From the NCBI GenBank assembly GCA_011526105.1, contig WYAZ01000006.1:1-45181 (forward strand): DNA of 45,181 nucleotides, written 5' to 3'. Shown one piece after another: positions 8,660-18,800 of this stretch (position 1 is its first letter; each line of letters starts with the position of its first letter). The notes under the pieces were generated by a model. The model was not told the origin of the DNA. It saw nothing but the letters and a program-made list of their open reading frames with translations, and searched no databases. This stretch comes from Deltaproteobacteria bacterium (lineage in GTDB: Bacteria > Myxococcota > Kuafuiibacteriia > Kuafuiibacteriales > Kuafuiibacteriaceae). The translations under genes were made by a program, and so were the position numbers.

Positions 8660-10390
8660 GTGAGCGGGGAGGGTGGCAGCCGGCGTTACGAGATCATCGA
8701 AGCGCTGAAGACCGGTGGAAGCGCCGAGGTCTTTCTCGGCTTGATGCGCGGGGAGAACGGCTTCGTCCGCGAGGTCGTGATCAAGAAGCCGAGGGCCCAC
8801 TTGGCGGCGGAGCCTCGATTCCGCGCGATGTTCGTGGATGAGGCGCACATCGCCTCGCGCCTCTCACACCCCAACATCGTCCAGGTCATCGATCTCGTCT
8901 CGAACCCGACCGAGGTCTACCTCGTGCTCGAGTACCTCTCCGGCCTCGATCTGAGAGAGCTCCTCCGGCGCTGCTTCGACGTGGGGAAGCTGCCGCCCAT
9001 CGACGTGGCGCTCTACATCGCGGCCGAGACGGCGGCGGGGCTCGACCATGCGCACCGAGCGACGGCGGCGGATGGCGCGCCGCTCAACATCGTCCACCGG
9101 GATGTCTCACCCAAGAACATAAGGCTCACCGATGTGGGGGCGGTGAAGCTCATCGACTTCGGCATCGCGCACGCCGAGCAGCGCATCACGGAGACCGCGG
9201 CCGGATCGGTCAAGGGCACCCCCGGCTACATGGCGCCCGAGCAGGCCTTGGGAGAGCCGCTCGATCGGCGCTCCGACGTCTTCTCGCTCGGCATCTGCCT
9301 CTATCAAATGCTCACCGGAAGGAACCCATTCGACGCGCCCGAGCTGCGCGATCGAATGATGCTCCTGTTCAAGTCGCCCACGCCGCCCGTCTCCACCTTT
9401 CGCGCCGACCTCCCGCCGGGGCTCGACGAGCTCGTCGCTCGCTCACTCGCGCGTGATCCGCTCGAACGCTACGCCACCGCGGCGGAGATGGGACGAGACC
9501 TCGAGCAGATGCTGCACGGAATGGGCACCGCATCCCCGCGCGCCCGGCTCGTGGAGGTGCTCGATGAGCTCTTCCCGGACCTCCGCCAAGCTCGGCCTTC
9601 GCTCCAAAGCGCGCTCGCGGCGGGCGGCGAGGCCTCGTCGCTCCCGGGTTGGGGCGACACGAGCACCGCGGCCTACGCACAGACGCATGTGCCCGACACC
9701 GAGCTGCGTTCGGTGGCCAAGACCACTGAGGTCTCGACGGCGCCCCCAGTGGCGCCGGCTCTGCGAGGCCGAAAGCTCGCGCCGGCGGTCATCATGGTCG
9801 CCGGTCTCGTAGCGGTGGGCGCGGTCGCCGCATCGGTGATCGGCGGTACAGAGCGCGTCGAGCCGCGCTTCGATCCGCTCGAGCCTCGCGCCGCTCCGCG
9901 CTCCGATCCGCCCGTGAGAACTCCGACCGTGGCGGCCGAGGCGCCGGATGCGGGCGTCCCGGTCGTGGAGGTTCCAAGCAAGGCGAAACCGAAGACGAAG
10001 GCCAAGGACTCCGAGCAGCACATCAGCCCCGAGGACTTGTTTCGCGCCGCTGCCGCGCTGAGCCGCCGCGGAAGTCACGAGGACGCGCGCTTTGTCTACG
10101 AGCTGATCTTGGCTCAGCCGGGCGCGCGAGCGAAGCCCACCGTGCTCAGGAATCTCGCGCTCGTGCATCGCTCCCTCGGCCACATGGATCGCATGCAAGC
10201 CTGCTTTCGCGACTATCTCGAGCTGCGTCCGGACGCGAAGGACGCGGCGCGCATCGAAGAGATGCTCGAGGCCGGCGAGGCCCACCCGAGTGTGCTGTGC
10301 CTCTCCGCCGACGAGGCGAGCCTCGTTCGTGCTCGCGCGGCTCGTGTGGGTTCGAGACTCGAGGCCTGGGTCGAGGACGCACGCGAGTGA
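8660..10390 (+). CDS. Membrane Ser/Thr protein kinase (Hanks type)
   Basis: From the GTG at 8660 the protein has 576 residues; a TTG at 8648 in the same frame is an alternative. All kinase landmarks are present: glycine-rich loop LKTGGSAEVFLG (16-27), the lysine pair 42-43 in VIKKP, Glu61 of helix C, HRDVSPKN (146-153), DFG (166-168) and the APE motif (192-194). It should therefore be active. A Pro/Ala-rich linker leads to one membrane helix (about 373-395) and a further DAG-type linker. The last 140 residues form a TPR-like helical domain (LFRAAAALSRRG, VLRNLALVHRSLGHM). The topology predicts a cytoplasmic kinase with an outward TPR sensor or docking part. No PASTA or PEGA domain is seen. 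The TPR gene at 11825 nearby may be functionally linked. Confidence 0.9.
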   Translation: MSGEGGSRRYEIIEALKTGGSAEVFLGLMRGENGFVREVVIKKPRAHLAAEPRFRAMFVDEAHIASRLSHPNIVQVIDLVSNPTEVYLVLEYLSGLDLRELLRRCFDVGKLPPIDVALYIAAETAAGLDHAHRATAADGAPLNIVHRDVSPKNIRLTDVGAVKLIDFGIAHAEQRITETAAGSVKGTPGYMAPEQALGEPLDRRSDVFSLGICLYQMLTGRNPFDAPELRDRMMLLFKSPTPPVSTFRADLPPGLDELVARSLARDPLERYATAAEMGRDLEQMLHGMGTASPRARLVEVLDELFPDLRQARPSLQSALAAGGEASSLPGWGDTSTAAYAQTHVPDTELRSVAKTTEVSTAPPVAPALRGRKLAPAVIMVAGLVAVGAVAASVIGGTERVEPRFDPLEPRAAPRSDPPVRTPTVAAEAPDAGVPVVEVPSKAKPKTKAKDSEQHISPEDLFRAAAALSRRGSHEDARFVYELILAQPGARAKPTVLRNLALVHRSLGHMDRMQACFRDYLELRPDAKDAARIEEMLEAGEAHPSVLCLSADEASLVRARAARVGSRLEAWVEDARE

Positions 10391-10452
10391 GTGCAGCGCG
10401 TACCTCTGCCCCTATCGGCGAGCGGGGCGGATGCGCATAGGATGGGAGCGTG

Positions 10453-11814
10453 ATGGATCGCAGCGTGTGGCGACTCGCCGCCGGGCTTTGTTTGTTGCTC
10501 GGAGGGCTCAGCGTGGCGCCGCCGGCTCGATCACAGACTTGTGGTCCGATCTGTAGTCGCCCCGGGCACTACGTGCTGTGTTCCGACTCCTTCGATGCGA
10601 CCGCGGCGACTGGCGGGAGCTTCGCGCTCGCCGAGTTCCCGGAGCGGCTCTGCGTGGGGCACGCAGCCCCGGCCGCGACCTACAACCTTCGCGGCGCCTA
10701 CACGCTGCTCACGCCGGGCGGACTTGTGTCCTTCTGTTTAGAGCTCTTCGAGGAGTCCTTTGCCACAGCGCCGACGAGACCGATCGCGGCGAGTGTCAAC
10801 GCTCAATGCTTTACGACAGGAACGATCTCTGGGACTGGCTGGGTGGAGTTCAGCCTCAACCCGGCGGCGGCCTATCAGAACCTCTCCGTGCCCCTGCGCC
10901 TGTGCCTCACCGATCAATCCGGTAGTTCTCAGCGTCACACCTACTTCGATGCAGACGGGGTCTCCGGCTACAACACCGTGTACCTCAATCCACCTCGGCC
11001 CTTTGGCTGGGCGCTCGCCTCCGACCGCGGGGTGCCCGGCGACTTCATCTTTCGTCCCATCGTCGAACTCTCTGATCTCACGCCGTGGCAGGCTGGCGGC
11101 CAGTGCACGGGCGGGACGCCGGACGCCGGGCCCAGTGACACCGGCGTGCATCCCGACGCGGGGGCGGCGGATGCGGAGCCGTCCGATGCGGAGCCGTCCG
11201 ATGCGGACTCCATGGACGCAGAGCCCGGCGCGGAGCTCCCGCTCGATGCGGGCACGCCCGTGGATCTCGGCGGGCCGAATGACGCGGCCGGGCCTGCCGA
11301 AGATGCGGCAGCGCCGAGCGACAGCGGCGCCTTCGATGCCTCGAGCACGGAGAGCGACGCTGGGCTGCCCTCCGAAGCGCCTTCGATCTCCGCCATTACG
11401 CCCAGCGAGGGCCTGGGTGATCGAGCGATCGACGTGCTCGTGACGGGCACCGGTTTCGCGAGCGGCGCGACGCTTCGCATCGGTCAGATCCCCGCGGTGT
11501 CGGTCTCGGTGCCGGGCACGACGACGCTCCTGGCCAAGGTACCTCCTGGCATCGCCGCCGGCACGTACGACGTGACGGTTCAAAACCCCGATCTGCAGGC
11601 CGCGGTGCTCCCGCAGGGCTACACCGTGCTCGACCCCGACGGGCCGGGAAATCTGCCCGAGGATGACTGCGGCTGTCAGACCGCCGGGCGCGGCGCGCCC
11701 AGGAGTGGGCTTCTCGGGCTCCTCCTCCTCGCGCTCTTCGTGGGCCTCAGGGCGGTCGCGCCGAAGCTCGCGCGCGCGCGCGTGCCGCTCGCACGCCGAA
11801 GCAAAACGTCGTAA
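10453..11814 (+). CDS. Secreted IPT/TIG protein with MYXO-CTERM-type tail
   Basis: The protein has 453 residues from the ATG at 10453; a GTG at 10450 is adjacent. A purine-rich GGATGGGAG lies just upstream. It has a Sec signal (LAAGLCLLLGGLSVAPPARSQ), then a Cys-containing globular region to about residue 220, and an Asp/Ala/Ser/Pro-rich linker with repeated DAEPSDA units. A single IPT/TIG Ig-like domain follows (ISAITPSEGLGDRAIDV to QGYTVLD). The C-terminus is CGC followed by a Leu-rich helix and Arg-rich end, the layout of the MYXO-CTERM sorting signal of Myxococcota. In that system the Cys is processed by a rhombosortase/myxosortase-like route to anchor the protein at the surface. This is the best phylum marker in the window. 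The globular domain is unidentified. Confidence 0.8.
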   Translation: MDRSVWRLAAGLCLLLGGLSVAPPARSQTCGPICSRPGHYVLCSDSFDATAATGGSFALAEFPERLCVGHAAPAATYNLRGAYTLLTPGGLVSFCLELFEESFATAPTRPIAASVNAQCFTTGTISGTGWVEFSLNPAAAYQNLSVPLRLCLTDQSGSSQRHTYFDADGVSGYNTVYLNPPRPFGWALASDRGVPGDFIFRPIVELSDLTPWQAGGQCTGGTPDAGPSDTGVHPDAGAADAEPSDAEPSDADSMDAEPGAELPLDAGTPVDLGGPNDAAGPAEDAAAPSDSGAFDASSTESDAGLPSEAPSISAITPSEGLGDRAIDVLVTGTGFASGATLRIGQIPAVSVSVPGTTTLLAKVPPGIAAGTYDVTVQNPDLQAAVLPQGYTVLDPDGPGNLPEDDCGCQTAGRGAPRSGLLGLLLLALFVGLRAVAPKLARARVPLARRSKTS

Positions 11815-11824
11815 AGGCGAGCTC

Positions 11825-12442
11825 ATGGGCGCCAAACAAGCTGACGTGCTCGCGGATCTCCGGCGCGCGGAGCAATCCGAGGACACGGCACGCATCGAGG
11901 AACTCCGAAAAAAGCTGGTGGAGACCTTCCCCGAGGCGCCGGAGAGCGCCGAAGCGAGCTTTCGGCTCGGCCTCACGGCGCTCCTCCGCGACCGAGACCC
12001 CGATCAAGCAGAGCCGAGGCTGCGTATGGCGATCAAGAGCTCGAACAAGGCGGTCGCGGCCCAGGCGCGCCTGCATCTCGGCATGCTGCTCCACGGGCGA
12101 GGTAAGGTTCAGCAGGCGGTCTTCGAACTCCGAAAGGTCGCCGGTCGAACCCCCCCGGACCTTTGGTCGGCGCAGGCCCTGGCGATGGTTCATCTGGTGT
12201 TTCGCGGACAGGGCAACACCAAAGAGGCCGACCGAGCGCGCGCCGAGCAGCTCAAGCTGCTCGAGCAGCTTGCCCAAGGGGAGGGGGAGAACCAGGCCTT
12301 TGCGCACTTCTTCCTGGGCATGGAACACAAACACGACGGCCGACGCGAGCCGGCCAGGCGTCATTTGGAGCTGGCGGCCCAGCATGCGGCCTTGCCCGCG
12401 CCCGAGAAATCCCGCGTGCAGGCTGCACTGCGAGACCTGTAG
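11825..12442 (+). CDS. TPR-repeat protein
   Basis: The ATG at 11825 follows AAAGGCGAG and gives 205 residues with no signal peptide, so it is probably cytoplasmic. It is a run of helical pairs of TPR character: AEASFRLGLTALLRDRDPDQ, AAQARLHLGMLLHGRGKVQQ and QAFAHFFLGMEHKHDGRREP, each with the small-residue spacing typical of TPRs. Its start is ten bases after the stop of the MYXO-CTERM gene, so the two are probably co-transcribed. TPR arrays mediate protein-protein contacts. Partners are unknown; the nearby kinase with its own TPR tail is one candidate. Confidence 0.75.
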   Translation: MGAKQADVLADLRRAEQSEDTARIEELRKKLVETFPEAPESAEASFRLGLTALLRDRDPDQAEPRLRMAIKSSNKAVAAQARLHLGMLLHGRGKVQQAVFELRKVAGRTPPDLWSAQALAMVHLVFRGQGNTKEADRARAEQLKLLEQLAQGEGENQAFAHFFLGMEHKHDGRREPARRHLELAAQHAALPAPEKSRVQAALRDL

Positions 12443-12540
12443 GCGAACATCGCGCCCCGGTTTGCGCGGAAAGCCGAGGCATTCCGCATACGTCAGAGGC
12501 CGGATAGGCCGATACCCGGCCCCGCCCGCACACTTTCGCA

Positions 12541-15500
12541 GTGAGCCTCAACCTAGACGCAAGGACGCGCAATTCGCTGACCGTGGCCATGATGGGCCTC
12601 TCTCTCGCCGCCGCCGGCTGTGACTGTGAGGACCAACCACCGATCTCGGTCCTCAAGGGACGCCTCGACATCGCGCCCCTCGAGCTCGACTTCGGTGACA
12701 TCCCGCTCGGCGCAACAAAGGGGATGACCATCACGGCCGAGAACGTCGGCGATGACACGCTCGTCTTTTGCATCAACGAGGGCGACTCGCCGGATTGCCG
12801 AGAGCTCTCGCAGATCGAACCCGCAGCGAGCCCGTATGCCATCGCGTGGGGCCCGCTCAACGATGGGCTCCTCAACCTCGTCACCGCCGCCGATCACGAC
12901 ATCGTCATCCGTTTCAGCCCCACCACCGAAGGCTCGTTCGAGGCCAGCGCGCGCTTCGCGCACGACGGCTCCAACCCCACGGTCTCGGTTCGTCTCGTCG
13001 GCCGCGGCGTCCAGCCGCGCGTCGAAGTGTCGCCCCAGGACATCGACTTCGGCGAGGTCACCGTCGATCAGCAGGTCTTCGTCGACGTCACGCTCACAAA
13101 CGCCAACCCGTTCCCGCAGCCCGTCACCATCGGACCCGTCGCGCAGGGGGCCAGTGTCTTCGGTAGCGCGAGCGCCGGCATGGAGGTCACGCTCGACGGC
13201 GAGCCCCTCCAGGTCGAGGTCCCGCCCCAGGGGAGCGCCACCTTCAAGGCATGGTTCCGGCCGGTCGAAGAGGGCGCGGCGATGAACATCCTGCCGGTCA
13301 GCTACTGTCCCACCTGCAACGCCGACATCATGCTGCGCGGGGTTGGCGTGCGGCCTCAGATCGAGCTCGCGCCGAGCACCTTGAGCTTTGGTGATCTCGA
13401 CGAGGGGCAGACCAACACCCTCAGCTTCGTGGCGCGCAACGTCGGCAACGCCGGTCTCACGATCAGCAGCTTCGCGCTCACCGGCGCGACGCCTCCGCAC
13501 TATACGATCACCCCTCAGCTCGGCTCCGGCGAGATGCTCCCGATCGTGCTCGACGCCCCCGACGCCGCCTCGAGGTTGTGCGCCGCCAGCGGTCGCTGCG
13601 AGATCACGGTGTCGGTGACGTACACCGCGGCCAGCCCGGGGCTCGCGAACGGCGCCATCGCCGTCTCCAGCAACGCATGGGCGCCGGCCGGCACCGACAA
13701 CACCGCCTTCGTTCAGCTCGAGGCGCAGTCCAATGGGCCGGACATCCGTGCGCTTCCGCGAAACGTGAACTTCGGCACCGTGGGCATCGGCGGCACCCCG
13801 GTCGCTAAGAACCTCCTCATCGAGAACGCGGGCAATCGCGACCTCAACATCACCGACATTCGGCTCGTGACCCCTACGCCAGAGATCACGATGACCTTGC
13901 CCGGCGGTCCTGCCGCTCGCACCGTGATCGGCGGCGACTCCTTCACCATTCAGCTGAGCTACGCCCCCACGAACGCGGGGGCCGATCAGGCCTTCGTGGA
14001 GATCGACTCCAACGACGCGGACGAGCCGAACCTGCGGGTGCAGGCGGATGGCTTCGGCGGGGTGCCGACGGCCTGCTCGGTCGCGGTCGCCCCCACGCAG
14101 GTGACCTTCGGTCTCGTGGAGCGTGGTCGCGTGGCCACCTTGCCGGTCGAGATCCGAAACGGCGGCGCCCAGCCGTGCGCGGTGAGCAACTTGAGACTCA
14201 CCGGTGATGCGAGCTTCTCGGTGGCGCCCGGCACGAACCCGGCCTTCACCGTTCAGCCCGGTCAGGTCCAGCGTGTCGATCTCCGATACGGCCCGACCGC
14301 GTACGGCAATCACACGACGGTGCTCGAGTTCGACGTCGACGACCCCGCGCAACCGATGGTCCAAGTTCCGGTGAGCGGCGGCAGCGCGGAGAGCCGGCTG
14401 CTCGTCGTCCCGTCCACCCTCGACTTCAGCGTGGTGCCGGTGACCTGCCGTTCACCCAATCGCGGCATCACGGTGTACAACACCGGCGCCACCGCCATTC
14501 AGCTTCGCTCCATCTACCTCGACGCCTCGACCTCCGCCGAGTTCGAGCTTCAGTCTCTCACCCCCGCGGTGCCGTACAGCCTCGCCGGCGGCGGTAACTA
14601 CGTCATCAACGTGCGTTACCACCCGCTGCAGATCGGCAGCGACACCGGCCTCCTGCTCATTGAGCACAGCGAGTCGACTCTTCCGCTCGCGGTGCCCCTG
14701 TCGGGCCGCGGAGAGATCAACGCGGTCGTGACGGACACGTTCCAGCAGCTGCCCACGCCGGCCGCGGACATCTTGTTCGTCATCGACGACTCGTGCTCCA
14801 TGGAAGACGAGCAGACCGCGCTCGGTCCCCAGCTCGACTCGTTTTTGTCCTACGCCAACACTCAGGGCGTGGACTACCAGATCGCGGTCACCACCACCGA
14901 CGTCGACAACTCGGGGCCCACGCGCCGCGGCGGCTCGTACTGCGCCTACAACGGCGGCAAGCGCGGGCAGTTCGTGGAGTGTGATGGTCAGCGCATCATC
15001 ACTCGAACCACGCCCAACGCTTCGACCTTGTTCAACCGCATCGTGACCGCCTTGGGATCGGACGGCTCTGGATCCGAGCGGGGGCTCGAAGCGGCGTACC
15101 TGGCGCTCTCGGACCCCACGATCAACACCTGGAACGCGGGCTTCCTTCGAACGGATGCGGCGCTGGCCGTGATTCTGGTCTCCGACGAAGAGGACTTCTC
15201 TCCACGCGCGATCAGCTTCTATTCAGACTTCTTCAAGAACATTAAGGGCTTTCAGAATCAGGGGCTCTTCTCCTTCAGCAGCGTGATCGTCTTGTCGACG
15301 CAGAACCCGAGCTGCTCGAGCGGTGGCGCTTCCCGTGGTCTGCGATACCAACAGGTCACCCAGCAGACGGGTGGGGTGACGGAGTCGATCTGCACCGCGA
15401 ACTGGGGACAGACGCTCGCCAACATCGGCCTCAACACCTTCGGGCTGAAGCGTAAGTTCTTCCTGTCCTCGCAGCCGGTCCCCACGACGGTCTCAGTGAC

Positions 15501-15654
15501 CGTGAACGGCCAGGCGGTGCCCAGCGTCTCGCCCGGAGGCCAGACCAACTGGAGCTACGATCAGCCCACGAACAGCATCGAGTTCACTGCTGCCGCGATC
15601 CCGCAGGCCGGGACCACCGTGTCGGTGACCTATACCGTGGCTTGCCTCCCTTAG
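12541..15654 (+). CDS. Large ASH-repeat lipoprotein with VWA domain
   Basis: The GTG at 12541 opens 1037 residues. The signal region MMGLSLAAAGCDC gives a lipobox near residue 27. At least six ASH/choice-of-anchor D repeats follow between about residues 40 and 730, each starting with a DFG or FG motif after a beta strand (LELDFGDIPLG, DIDFGEVTVDQ, LSFGDLDEGQ, VNFGTVGIGG, VTFGLVERG, LDFSVVPV). A von Willebrand factor A domain begins near 739 with ADILFVIDDSCSMEDEQ, a D-x-S-x-S metal-ion-dependent adhesion motif. The C-terminal 60 residues are a small beta domain. The architecture suggests a surface adhesin or matrix-binding protein. It could also scaffold a protein complex. Two in-line lipoproteins (this gene and 15851) suggest a surface-protein cluster. 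Confidence 0.8.
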   Translation: MSLNLDARTRNSLTVAMMGLSLAAAGCDCEDQPPISVLKGRLDIAPLELDFGDIPLGATKGMTITAENVGDDTLVFCINEGDSPDCRELSQIEPAASPYAIAWGPLNDGLLNLVTAADHDIVIRFSPTTEGSFEASARFAHDGSNPTVSVRLVGRGVQPRVEVSPQDIDFGEVTVDQQVFVDVTLTNANPFPQPVTIGPVAQGASVFGSASAGMEVTLDGEPLQVEVPPQGSATFKAWFRPVEEGAAMNILPVSYCPTCNADIMLRGVGVRPQIELAPSTLSFGDLDEGQTNTLSFVARNVGNAGLTISSFALTGATPPHYTITPQLGSGEMLPIVLDAPDAASRLCAASGRCEITVSVTYTAASPGLANGAIAVSSNAWAPAGTDNTAFVQLEAQSNGPDIRALPRNVNFGTVGIGGTPVAKNLLIENAGNRDLNITDIRLVTPTPEITMTLPGGPAARTVIGGDSFTIQLSYAPTNAGADQAFVEIDSNDADEPNLRVQADGFGGVPTACSVAVAPTQVTFGLVERGRVATLPVEIRNGGAQPCAVSNLRLTGDASFSVAPGTNPAFTVQPGQVQRVDLRYGPTAYGNHTTVLEFDVDDPAQPMVQVPVSGGSAESRLLVVPSTLDFSVVPVTCRSPNRGITVYNTGATAIQLRSIYLDASTSAEFELQSLTPAVPYSLAGGGNYVINVRYHPLQIGSDTGLLLIEHSESTLPLAVPLSGRGEINAVVTDTFQQLPTPAADILFVIDDSCSMEDEQTALGPQLDSFLSYANTQGVDYQIAVTTTDVDNSGPTRRGGSYCAYNGGKRGQFVECDGQRIITRTTPNASTLFNRIVTALGSDGSGSERGLEAAYLALSDPTINTWNAGFLRTDAALAVILVSDEEDFSPRAISFYSDFFKNIKGFQNQGLFSFSSVIVLSTQNPSCSSGGASRGLRYQQVTQQTGGVTESICTANWGQTLANIGLNTFGLKRKFFLSSQPVPTTVSVTVNGQAVPSVSPGGQTNWSYDQPTNSIEFTAAAIPQAGTTVSVTYTVACLP

Positions 15655-15680
15655 CGGGCACGCTCTGCTGAGCCCCCAGA

Positions 15681-15701
15681 AGCGCCCATCGGGCAGGCGC
15701 T
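15681..15701 (+). terminator. Weak candidate hairpin after the VWA lipoprotein gene
   Basis: AGCGCC (15681-15686) pairs with GGCGCT (15696-15701), with an alternative inner GCCC/GGGC stem. It lies 27 bases after the stop at 15654. No U-tract follows, so an intrinsic terminator is doubtful. The rest of the 196-base gap to 15851 shows no convincing gene. Confidence 0.25.
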
Positions 15702-15850
15702 CCGATCCGACATGTAGGTGCCGCGCGCATCCCTGCGGACGTGGGCGCAGTGCGTTCCTTGACGCTGATCCAGAGGGCAGGGAAACTCGGGCCGTTGTCC
15801 CGGGGGAATCCATCTCGACACACCCCCTTCGCTCCGCCTGGAGGCTCTGA

Positions 15851-18800
15851 ATGACTCGCATCTCACCACTTCTACTTCTCGCCGCCTTCGGCACGGCGCT
15901 CTCCGCATGTAGCAGCGAAGACACCTGCTTCACCGAGCGCGACTGCGCGAACGGCTTCCGCTGCGAAATCACTCGCGCCGGCGACGAGGGCCAATGCGTG
16001 CAATGCGGCGCCGCCGAGATCCCGTACAACGGGGCCGACGACGACTGCGACCCCGCGACGCGAGATCTCGATCTCGATCGCGATGGCGACAACGCCGCGT
16101 CTTCCACCATCCAGCCGGGCGGAGACTGCGACGACAACGACCCCACCGTGAACTCGAAGCTCCCCGAGGCCTGCAGCGACGGCAAGGACAACAACTGCAA
16201 CGGCACTGTCGATGAGCCGGAGTGCGCAGATGTAGCCGTCCCTCAGGTTCGGATCGAGTCTCCGGCCGCCAACAGCGTCCACGCCGGAACGGTCACCTTC
16301 ACCGTGTTCGCCGACGACGACTACCAAGTCGCGAGTGTGACCCTGGCCCAGGGCACGCGCCAGTACACGCAGTCCGGGAGCGCGGGCAAGGAGTACTACT
16401 TCGACGTGGACACCACGCAGCTTCTGCCGGACGGCCCGTACTTGTTTCAGGCCTCCGCGACCGACACCCAGGGGCGAAACGCGACCGACGCCGTGACCAT
16501 CCGGGTCGACAACGTGAGCCCGCCCGAGTTGGAGGTCGACACACCCGTCGCCGCCTCGAGCTACGCCGGGGCCCTGTACATCTTGGCGCGCGCCACGGAC
16601 GGCTCGGGCATTCGCACCCTCTCGGCCTCGATCGATGGAAACCTCGTCGCCGAGGCCATGGCGGGTATCTTGGATGCCCAAGTCGACACATCCTCACTCG
16701 CCGAGGGGGCCCACCTCTTTTCGGTTCGGGCAGAGGACAACGTTGGGAACGAGATCAGCGAGACCTTTAGCATCTTCATCGATCGCACCGGTCCGGGCAT
16801 CCTGTTCTCACCGCTGCAGGGCACCGAGCTCTCCGGGCCGGCGCCAGTCACCATCACCGGCACCGACACGGCCGGTATCCGCGAGATCCAGTGTGAGGGT
16901 CAGGTCAGCAACCTAAACCCGACCGACTGCATCGTGGACACGTTGTTCCTCCCCAACGGGCCGTATGTGGTCACCGCAACGGTCTACGACGCCACGATCA
17001 TCGACGGCGTGGTCACCGGCAACCGCTCGGTCAGCCAGATCAGCTACGAGATCTACAACGAGACGAATCGGCCCCCCGTCCTGCGATTCCGCGATCCACA
17101 AGATGGTGACGGCGTGTACAAGCTTACCAACATCTTTGCGGATGCGTTCTCCCCCAACGGCCTCGACCGAGTCGAGCTGTACGTGGATGGTGAGCTCGCG
17201 GCGCAATTGAACGCTGGCCCTTACGACTTCACCTGGGACTTCACACGCGAGACCGGGACGGTCGAGCTCGAGTTGGTGGCCTACGACACCGCCGCGAATC
17301 GCACCAGCACCACCGCCACCGTGCTCGTGGTGCCGCCGCCGCGGCTTCGGCTCGCGGAAGAGATCCGCATGCCGGTCGGCGGGACGAACGAGGCCTATCT
17401 CTTCGCCGAGGTCACCGGGGATGCGTACTTGGATCTCATCCTCACCACCCCCACCCTCGAGGTGCACGCGGGAACCGAGACCCCGATGGTCTTCGATGTG
17501 CCGACGTCGGTAGGACCCGCGGCCAAGGACGTCCGAACAGTCGATCTCGACGCGGACAACGACCCAGACCTCGTCGTCTTCACTGGCCGCGGGATCGCGC
17601 TCTACTTCAATGACGGCAGCGGGGTCTTCACCGCTGGTCCCGTCTACAACCCCACGATCGCCGCGCTCTCCGTCTTCGATGTGGGTGACCTCGATGGCGA
17701 CGGCCGCGTGGACGTGGTCTTTGGTCACGCGGCGGCCGGCATCGCCGACTTCATCGTGATGAAGCAGACGGCATCAGGGCAGTTTGTGCAGACCGGGACC
17801 TTCGGCCTGGTCGGACAGGTCACGAGCATCCAGATCGGCGCCGCCGATGATGACGCGGACCAGGACGTCCTCGTGGGACGTGTTCGGACCACCTTCGTGA
17901 CGGTGTTCCTAAATGGTGGCACCGGAAACTTCGGCGCTGGGCAGGACAGCGCCACCTTCGGATTCCCGCGATACGCGAGGCTGGCGGAGATCACCGGCGA
18001 CAACTACCCCGACATCGTCGTCACCGCTCTGGGAGGGACCGACGGCTACATCGAGGTGCTTGCGGGGTCCAGCGGATCTCCGGGGCAGTTCAGCCCGGTG
18101 GAGCGCGTCAAGCTCCTCGACAACCCCAACGGCTTTGCGCTCGGCGACTGGACCGGGGACAACCTGCTGGACCTCGTCGTCACGCTGCCGGTGGGCAACC
18201 AGGTCCAGGTTCACGAGAACGTGGGCGGGAGCTTCGGCCCAAAGCGGAACTACGCGATCGCGCGCGACATCACTCGGCCGAGTATTGTCGACATGGACGC
18301 AGATGGTCTTCCTGACCTCGTGGTTCAGTCGCCCACCCGCACGACCATGGCGATCGCGCGAAACCGCGGCTCGGCGGCAGCCCCTTGGCGTTTCGGCGCG
18401 GCGCCGGTCATCCCGATCGACTTTGTGCAGAACATCCGGGCCTGTCCGTATGGACCGTACGATCCGCAGCGCCTCCCCGGTGCTCTGGCTCTGGGTGAAC
18501 TCTCGGGTAGCCCGCTGGTCGACTTGGTCTTTGCCGTTGATGGGGTCCCTTGTGACGAGAATCCATTCGACCCAATGGAGGAAGTCCTGCCCATCCCGCC
18601 CGCGGTTCTCGTGATGGAGAATCTGGATCTCGGCGACTTCGCGAGCGTGAGTCAGACGGACATCGGCGACGAAATGGATCCTTCCGCGTTGGCGGTGGGA
18701 GACCTCGATGGACAGCTCGGTCTGGACATCGGGGTGGGCACGAGGAAGCCCTTCGATCCAGGGGATCCGGAGCCGTTGCCGACGGCAGCACTCCTGATCA

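Noticed and set aside
10405-10430. GCCCC/GGGGC inverted repeat after the kinase gene as a terminator
   Set aside because: Five-base arms with an 11-base loop and no U-tract in GC-rich DNA are expected by chance.
12553-14364. 603-codon frame antisense to the VWA lipoprotein
   Set aside because: The composition is Arg/Gly/Val/Asp-rich with no recognisable domains, and the plus strand has clear repeats and a signal peptide.
15651-15908. Minus-strand 85-codon frame in the gap before the FG-GAP gene, with Cys-containing text (GTHCAHVRRDARGTYMSDR)
   Set aside because: It looks faintly protein-like but has no good start or ribosome-binding site, overlaps the signal peptide of the gene on the other strand, and matches nothing I know. 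It could be a fossil or a small gene; not enough to call.
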